Assembly: GCA_937898685.1 (NCBI GenBank)
Contig: CALEJT010000070.1
Span: 1-27,735 of the forward strand
Length of the DNA stretch: 27,735 nucleotides
DNA from: an uncultured Gammaproteobacteria bacterium
GTDB lineage: Bacteria; Pseudomonadota; Gammaproteobacteria; Pseudomonadales; Pseudohongiellaceae
Direction: 5' to 3'
Within the stretch, counting starts at the first letter, position 1; each line of letters opens with the position of its first letter. This document shows, piece by piece, positions 21,642-27,735 of the stretch. The notes below the pieces were generated by a model. That model had not been told where the DNA came from and did no database searches. It saw only the letters and a program-made list of their open reading frames with translations. The translations under genes were made by a program, and so were the position numbers.

Positions 21642-21941
21642 TCAGGACTGCTGCAGTTGCAGACTGCTGTTGACCCGATCTCTCAGTTCCTTGCCCGGTT
21701 TGAAATGCGGTACGTATTTCCCGCTCAGTACGACGGGTTCGCCCGTCTTCGGGTTGCGCCCCGTGCGGGGAGCGCGGTAGTGCAGGGAAAAACTGCCGAA
21801 GCCGCGGATTTCGATGCGGCCACCTTGAGCCAGTACATCGGCCATGTAGGCGATGATCGCCTTGACTGCCAGCTCGATGTCCTTGGACGACAGTTGCGTG
21901 TGTTTGGCAGCGATCTGTTCGATGAGTTCTGACTTGGTCAT
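21642..21941 (-). CDS. ihfB: Integration host factor beta subunit
   Basis: The 99-residue protein starts MTKSELIEQIAAKHTQLSSKD and has RIEIRGFGSFSLHYRAPRTGRNPKTGEPV, the IHF-beta beta-arm region, then KYVPHFKPGKELRDRVN. It pairs with IhfA (6105-6413). It follows rpsA as in most gammaproteobacteria, separated here by a terminator, so it probably has its own promoter as well as some read-through. Confidence 0.97.
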   Translation of the reverse strand: MTKSELIEQIAAKHTQLSSKDIELAVKAIIAYMADVLAQGGRIEIRGFGSFSLHYRAPRTGRNPKTGEPVVLSGKYVPHFKPGKELRDRVNSSLQLQQS

Positions 21942-21982
21942 GGTGCGCGTTTTCCCCTATCCATACAGAAACGGCGTCAAGC

Positions 21983-22012
21983 AAAACCGCCGCGCCCGGA
22001 TGGACGCGGCGG
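21983..22012 (-). terminator. Terminator of rpsA
   Basis: On the minus strand the arms CCGCCGCG and CGCGGCGG enclose ten bases and are followed by TTTTGCTTG. The stem begins 9 bases past the rpsA stop. The T-run is only four, so partial read-through into ihfB is possible. Confidence 0.8.
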
Positions 22013-22021
22013 AGGTCCTGC

Positions 22022-23728
<1,707 letters not shown>

Positions 23729-23867
23729 GTTTGGGTTCCTACGACGGCCACACGCGGTGACCTGCCGCTTCCGTACGCCAGTAGTACGGGGGTCTAGTTC
23801 ATGAAACCTGACAGCAACTGGCTCTGTCAGGGGTGCCGGTTAACCCGGCAGACGCTGGAAGATGAGG
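23729..23867 (-). promoter_or_regulatory. rpsA leader with three hairpins, candidate S1 autoregulatory operator
   Basis: Three perfect hairpins line up in the 139-base cmk-rpsA gap. They are 23834-23850 (arms TGCCGG/CCGGCA, loop of 5), 23807-23831 (CCTGACAG/CTGTCAGG, loop of 9) and 23771-23789 (CCGTAC/GTACGG, loop of 7). A further 42 bases reach the ATG. In Escherichia coli the rpsA leader also folds into successive hairpins and is the target of S1 self-repression. The match in number and order is seen directly; shared function is inference. A promoter is probably near or inside cmk. Confidence 0.65.
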
Positions 23868-24563
23868 TCAAAGCCTCGCTTTTCCGCGCGCCTCCTCTAC
23901 GTGGCGGCAAGCCAGTGCGAAGACTTCGTCTGCCGTCATGTCGTCGGTATCGACGATGATGGCATCATCGGCTGGCCTGAGCGGCGCCACCGCCCGGGTC
24001 GAATCGCGCTCGTCCCGAGCCTGGATCTCACTCAAAAGGGTGCGCAGGCTAACACCAACCCCCTTATTTATCAACTGCTTATAACGCCTCTGGGCTCTCT
24101 CCTCGGCGCTGGCGGTCAAATAAAACTTCAAGGGGGCGTCCGCGAACACCACCGTTCCCATGTCGCGACCATCGGCGACGAGGCCCGGAGGCTGACGAAA
24201 ATCACGCTGCCGCTGCAGGAGCGCAGCCCGTACGTCGGGGATGGCGGCGACCACCGAAGCCTTGGCGCCACTCTCTTCCAGGCGCACCAGGTCCGAGATT
24301 TCCTTGCCATCGAGCACGATGGAGCCGTCGAACAAGGTCGAGAACGCCACGTCCATCCGCAGCGCAAAGGTACATACGGCCGGGACGTCCTCGTAGGAGA
24401 TGCCGGCGGCTTCCGCTCCCACGGCGGTGATGCGGTAGAGCGCGCCGCTGTCGAGAAAATGCCAGCCCAGATGCTTGGCCAGACGCACGGACAGCGTGCC
24501 CTTCCCGGTGCCGCTGGGTCCGTCGACGGTGATGACGGGGATCGTGTCGTTATTGCTTTTCAC
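23868..24563 (-). CDS. cmk: Cytidylate kinase
   Basis: The 231-residue protein starts at GTG (24563) and has P-loop GPSGTGKGT (15-23), then FLDSGALYR and LVADGRDMGTVVFADAPLKFYLTAS, the CMP-kinase pattern, with the lid near RAQRRYKQL. It phosphorylates CMP and dCMP with ATP. The start lies within aroA, a 14-base overlap, so translation is coupled. It sits between aroA and rpsA as in most gammaproteobacteria. Confidence 0.97.
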   Translation of the reverse strand: MKSNNDTIPVITVDGPSGTGKGTLSVRLAKHLGWHFLDSGALYRITAVGAEAAGISYEDVPAVCTFALRMDVAFSTLFDGSIVLDGKEISDLVRLEESGAKASVVAAIPDVRAALLQRQRDFRQPPGLVADGRDMGTVVFADAPLKFYLTASAEERAQRRYKQLINKGVGVSLRTLLSEIQARDERDSTRAVAPLRPADDAIIVDTDDMTADEVFALACRHVEEARGKARL

Positions 24564-25902
24564 GGTCTTCGCTCAGGGCAATGCCACACTGGCGCGCCAG
24601 ATCGGCGAAGCCGGGGAACGAGGTGGCGACGTTGTTGCAGTCGAGAATCTTGAGCGGGCCACTGGCGCGCAGCGCCGCCATGGTGAAGGACATGGCGATG
24701 CGGTGGTCGCCGTGGGCATTGATGGTGCCGCTGCCGAGCAACTTCTCGCCCTGCCCCTGGATCACGATGCCGTCCGGTTTCACTTCGTGCTTCACGCCCA
24801 GAACCGCCAGGCCATCGGCCATGGTCTGGATGCGATCGCTTTCCTTCACGCGCAGCTCCTCGGCGCCGCTGAGCACGGTCTCGCCGTCGGCACAGGCGGC
24901 GGCGATGAAGAGTGCCGGAAATTCATCGATGGCGAGCGGCACCTGGTCTTCCGGAATGCGCACGCCCTTGAGCGGCGCATAGCGCACGCGCAGATCGGCT
25001 ACCGGTTCACCGCCGGCTTCGTATTCCTTCAGGGTTTCGATGTCGGCACCCATCTGGCGCAGGATGTTGAGCACCCCGATACGCGTCGGGTTGATGCCCA
25101 CGTGGCGCAGGATGATGTCCGCACCCGGGCAGATACTGGCGCCGACCAGGAAGAAGGCAGCAGAGGAAATGTCGGCCGGAATGTCGATGTGACAGGCCTT
25201 CAGGCGTCCGCCGCCCTGGATGCGCACTTCGTTGCCGTTGGACACGATCGGATAACCGAAGCCGCGCAGCATGCGTTCGGTGTGGTCACGGCACGGCGCC
25301 GGCTCGACCAGACGGGTTTCCCCGTCGACGTAGAGTGAGGCCAGCAAAAGACAGGACTTCACCTGTGCACTGGCCACGGGCATCACGTAGTCGATCGGGT
25401 TGAGTTTGGCCGGACGAATTTCAATCGGTGCAAAGCCGCCTTCACGCAAAGTGACATCAGCCCCCATGGTCTTGAGCGGCTCGGTGACACGACGCATCGG
25501 ACGACGCGAGAGCGAGCTGTCACCGGTGAGCACGCTGGTAAAGGACTGACCGGCGAGCAGGCCTGCCAGAAGACGCATCGAGGTGCCGGAGTTGCCGAGA
25601 TAGAGCGGACCAGGGGCGGCCTTGAGACCATTCACCCCCACGCCCTGGATCACTACCTTGCCGGGCGCGGGACGCTGGATGTCGACGCCCATGTCCCGGA
25701 AGGCCTGCAACGTGGCGAGCGCATCTTCACCTTCGAGGAAGCCTTCCACCGTGGTGAGGCCGTCGGCGAGCGAACCAAGCATGATCGAACGATGCGAGAT
25801 GGATTTGTCGCCCGGCACGCGGATGTCGCCCTGGAGCACTCCGCCAGGGCTGACGTTGAAAACGAGATCGTGGGCTTCGTGGCTGGGAGCCGAGGTGTTC
25901 AT
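24550..25902 (-). CDS. aroA: EPSP synthase (3-phosphoshikimate 1-carboxyvinyltransferase)
   Basis: The 450-residue enzyme has VPGDKSISHRS (29-39), LGNSGTSMRLLAG (102-114), SAQVK (178-182), RDHTE (205-209) and NPTR (271-274). The last three with GDKS are the motif set used to define class II EPSP synthases. Gly106 occupies the position where glyphosate-tolerant CP4 enzyme has Ala. It joins PEP to shikimate-3-phosphate, step six of the shikimate pathway. As I recall, Pseudomonas has tyrA and aroA fused; here tyrA ends 35 bases upstream, so they are separate. The ATG at 25902 has AAAGG ahead. Confidence 0.97.
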   Translation of the reverse strand: MNTSAPSHEAHDLVFNVSPGGVLQGDIRVPGDKSISHRSIMLGSLADGLTTVEGFLEGEDALATLQAFRDMGVDIQRPAPGKVVIQGVGVNGLKAAPGPLYLGNSGTSMRLLAGLLAGQSFTSVLTGDSSLSRRPMRRVTEPLKTMGADVTLREGGFAPIEIRPAKLNPIDYVMPVASAQVKSCLLLASLYVDGETRLVEPAPCRDHTERMLRGFGYPIVSNGNEVRIQGGGRLKACHIDIPADISSAAFFLVGASICPGADIILRHVGINPTRIGVLNILRQMGADIETLKEYEAGGEPVADLRVRYAPLKGVRIPEDQVPLAIDEFPALFIAAACADGETVLSGAEELRVKESDRIQTMADGLAVLGVKHEVKPDGIVIQGQGEKLLGSGTINAHGDHRIAMSFTMAALRASGPLKILDCNNVATSFPGFADLARQCGIALSEDREKQ

Positions 25903-25937
25903 AGCAAACCTTTGTTCGAAAGAGACGTACTTTTACC

Positions 25938-26837
25938 TTACTGGGGCTTGGCGGAGCTCGCCTGCAGGAACTCGAGGAAACATCCTCGCGCATCCCGCGC
26001 GCGCTGGCACAAGGCGTACAGGGCCTCGCCGTCCTGCGCCAGCAGGGTCTGGCGCAGCGTTTCCAGATCCTTCACGTAGCGATCGAGCACTGCCACCAAC
26101 GCTTCACCATTGGTGAGGAAGATGTCACGCCACATCTGCGGATCGCTCGACGCAATGCGAGTGAAATCGCGAAAGCCGCCGGCGGCATAGCGGAAGATTT
26201 CCGCACTCGCGCCTTGGTGCGACAAGGTGTCCACCAACGCAAAGGCCAAGAGATGTGGCAGATGACTGGTGGCGGCGAGCACGGCATCGTGATGCTCCAC
26301 CGACATTTCTTCCACGTCCGCTCCGCAGGCCGCCCACATGGCACGCACCAGCGCGACGGCTTCGGCATCCGTATTGGCAGTGGGTGTGAGAATGCACTTG
26401 CGACCAACGAAGAGTTCTTCCTGCGCTGCGCCGTAGCCACTGCGTTCGGAGCCTGCGATGGGATGACCAGGCACGAATCGTGCCGGCAAGCTGCCGAACA
26501 CCCGCTCCGCCGCGTTCACCACCTCACGCTTCACGCTCGCAACGTCGGTGATGACGACGTCTTCGCGCACCACATCTTTCAGTTGTGTGAGCGCGCCCTC
26601 GATCGAGAGCGTCGGCAGGGCCAGCACCACGATGTCGGCGTCTTCACAGCCGATGGCGAGATCGGTGGCATAGCTGCCGATGCTGCCCTCGCTGAGGGCA
26701 CGCTGCAGTTGCGCTTCGTCGCGATCGACGGCGCCGAGATTGTCGCCATAGCCGGCACGCGCGAGCGCACGGGCCAGGGAACCACCGATCAAACCCAGAC
26801 CAACGATGACGATCTTGCTCTCTGCGAGCGACTTCAT
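25938..26837 (-). CDS. tyrA: Prephenate/arogenate dehydrogenase
   Basis: The 299-residue protein starts at the ATG at 26837, which overlaps the pheA stop as ATGA. An upstream frame to 26972 is pheA shadow. The NAD(P) site GLGLIG (13-18) opens a Rossmann domain. HPIAGSE (125-131) holds the catalytic His. A helical dimerisation domain follows. It oxidatively decarboxylates prephenate (or arogenate) on the way to tyrosine. It has no chorismate mutase or ACT domain, so it is the short TyrA form. Confidence 0.95.
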   Translation of the reverse strand: MKSLAESKIVIVGLGLIGGSLARALARAGYGDNLGAVDRDEAQLQRALSEGSIGSYATDLAIGCEDADIVVLALPTLSIEGALTQLKDVVREDVVITDVASVKREVVNAAERVFGSLPARFVPGHPIAGSERSGYGAAQEELFVGRKCILTPTANTDAEAVALVRAMWAACGADVEEMSVEHHDAVLAATSHLPHLLAFALVDTLSHQGASAEIFRYAAGGFRDFTRIASSDPQMWRDIFLTNGEALVAVLDRYVKDLETLRQTLLAQDGEALYALCQRARDARGCFLEFLQASSAKPQ

Positions 26838-27679
26838 AGAGGCTGCCCCGCTGCCGGGTAGGAGCCCAGCAGTTTCACTTCGATGGATTGCTGCGCCAGT
26901 TCCTCCAGCGCGGCCTTGAACCGGGGATCTTCGACGTGACCATCGACGTCGACATAGAACGAATAGCTCCACGCAGCCTTGCGCGTGGGACGTGATTCCA
27001 ACTTGCTGAGGTTGATGCCATGTCGACTGAAGGGCTCCAGCGCGCGCAGCAAGGTGCCGGGCTCGTTGCGCACCAGGATGAACAGCGAAGTCTTGTCGCT
27101 GCCACTCGGCGGCGGATGCGCACCACGGGCGAGACTGACGAAACGCGTGGTGTTGTCGTGAGCATCTTCGATGGAGGCCGCCAACACTTCGAGGCCATAC
27201 AACTCGGCTGCATTTTCACTGGCGATCGCTGCAACGCCGCGCTCATGCGCAGCCAGACGCGCGGCTTCGGAATTGCTGCTCGCCGCAACTTTCTCGACAT
27301 TCGGGAAATGCTGTTGCAGCCACTCGCGACACTGACCCAGCGCCTGCTGATGCGAGCGGATCAAACGGATTTCGTCGCGCTTGGTGCCGGGCAAGGCCAA
27401 CAGACAGTGATGAATCGGTAACAGCAATTCCGCCTGGATGGTGAGCGGCGTCGTCAGCAGGCGATCGAGCGTGATCGCCACCGAGCCTTCGTTGGAATTC
27501 TCCACCGGCACCACGCCCGCGTCCGCACGGCCGCTTTCGACCGCATCGAAGATCGCGGGGATGTCGGCCACCGGCAAGAGCTCCACGTCCGTGCCGTAGC
27601 CCTTGAGCGCAGCGGCGTGCGTATAGGAGCCGGCCGGTCCCAGGTAGGCGACCACCTGGTGGGCCAGAGTCTTATTCAT
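26834..27679 (-). CDS. pheA: Prephenate dehydratase, monofunctional
   Basis: The 281-residue protein starts at the ATG at 27679, inside the end of the upstream gene (ATGAATAA shared). A longer frame to 27727 adds Arg-rich residues unlike the family. The dehydratase domain begins VVAYLGPAGSYTHAAA at residue 9 and has VPVENSNEGSV and the catalytic DNTTRF. A C-terminal ACT domain has PGTLLRALEPF and LESRP, the Phe-binding feedback motifs. It makes phenylpyruvate from prephenate. The N-terminal chorismate mutase domain of the gammaproteobacterial P-protein is absent, so chorismate mutase must be encoded elsewhere. The start is well supported by the overlap. Confidence 0.95.
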   Translation of the reverse strand: MNKTLAHQVVAYLGPAGSYTHAAALKGYGTDVELLPVADIPAIFDAVESGRADAGVVPVENSNEGSVAITLDRLLTTPLTIQAELLLPIHHCLLALPGTKRDEIRLIRSHQQALGQCREWLQQHFPNVEKVAASSNSEAARLAAHERGVAAIASENAAELYGLEVLAASIEDAHDNTTRFVSLARGAHPPPSGSDKTSLFILVRNEPGTLLRALEPFSRHGINLSKLESRPTRKAAWSYSFYVDVDGHVEDPRFKAALEELAQQSIEVKLLGSYPAAGQPL

Positions 27680-27735
27680 CCGTAGGCTCGTCCTGCGGCG
27701 CGTCGTCATCCGTCGGCAGCGCAACATCCTGCTCG
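27672..27735 (-). CDS. C-terminal end of an upstream gene, possibly gyrA
   Basis: The last 20 codons read EQDVALPTDDDAPQDEPTDE and then TAA. The tail is acidic and disordered. Gammaproteobacterial GyrA ends with such a tail, and gyrA lies near pheA in relatives (usually with serC between), so gyrA is my best guess. SerC does not end this way. The stop overlaps the pheA start by 8 bases, which ties it to the same transcript. Confidence 0.6.
   Translation of the reverse strand, partial: EQDVALPTDDDAPQDEPTDE

Overview
The window looks like chromosomal DNA of a free-living gammaproteobacterium. The coding sequence is moderately GC-rich. The gene order is thrS-infC-rpmI-rplT-pheS-pheT-ihfA-merR-tRNA-Pro, then uvrB, wbpM/wbpL and ihfB-rpsA-cmk-aroA-tyrA-pheA. 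This is the order I associate with Pseudomonas and its relatives. It differs from Pseudomonas as I remember it in three ways: tyrA and aroA are separate genes, pheA has no chorismate mutase domain, and no hisC lies between pheA and tyrA. I would not name a genus.

Layout. Positions 1-4146 (+) hold most of a very large secreted or surface repeat protein whose N-terminus lies outside the window. It is followed at 4295-5305 (+) by an OmpA/OprF-type outer-membrane protein with its own promoter and terminator. From about 5600 to the end, almost everything is on the minus strand. Read in the direction of transcription (right to left), it runs: the end of an upstream gene, perhaps gyrA; pheA-tyrA-aroA-cmk (aromatic amino acids and CMP kinase); rpsA behind a structured leader; ihfB; lapA-lapB (LPS control); pyrF; comEA; and wbpL-wbpM (surface glycan initiation and UDP-sugar dehydratase), closed by a strong terminator. 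A lone plus-strand tRNA-Asn follows. After it, again on the minus strand, come uvrB, tRNA-Val, thrS, infC, rpmI, rplT, pheS, pheT, ihfA, a MerR-type regulator and tRNA-Pro.

How it fits together. The minus strand is mostly core information processing: translation factors, two aminoacyl-tRNA synthetases, three ribosomal proteins, both IHF subunits and DNA repair. Short overlaps (ATGA, ATGAATAA, 14-nt and 20-nt overlaps) indicate translational coupling in pheA-tyrA, aroA-cmk, lapA-lapB and ihfA-merR. Several leaders carry hairpins where autogenous control is known in relatives: infC (AUU start), rpmI-rplT, pheST and rpsA. The least ordinary parts are the giant repeat protein beside ompA, the ompA promoter operator, and a surface-glycan locus reduced to wbpL-wbpM.

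I saw no insertion sequences, prophage genes, CRISPR arrays, rRNA genes or toxin-antitoxin pairs. The longest stretch without a gene is about 300 bases (5306-5604). I do not see a clear novel multi-gene system. The repeat protein is the best candidate for undescribed biology.
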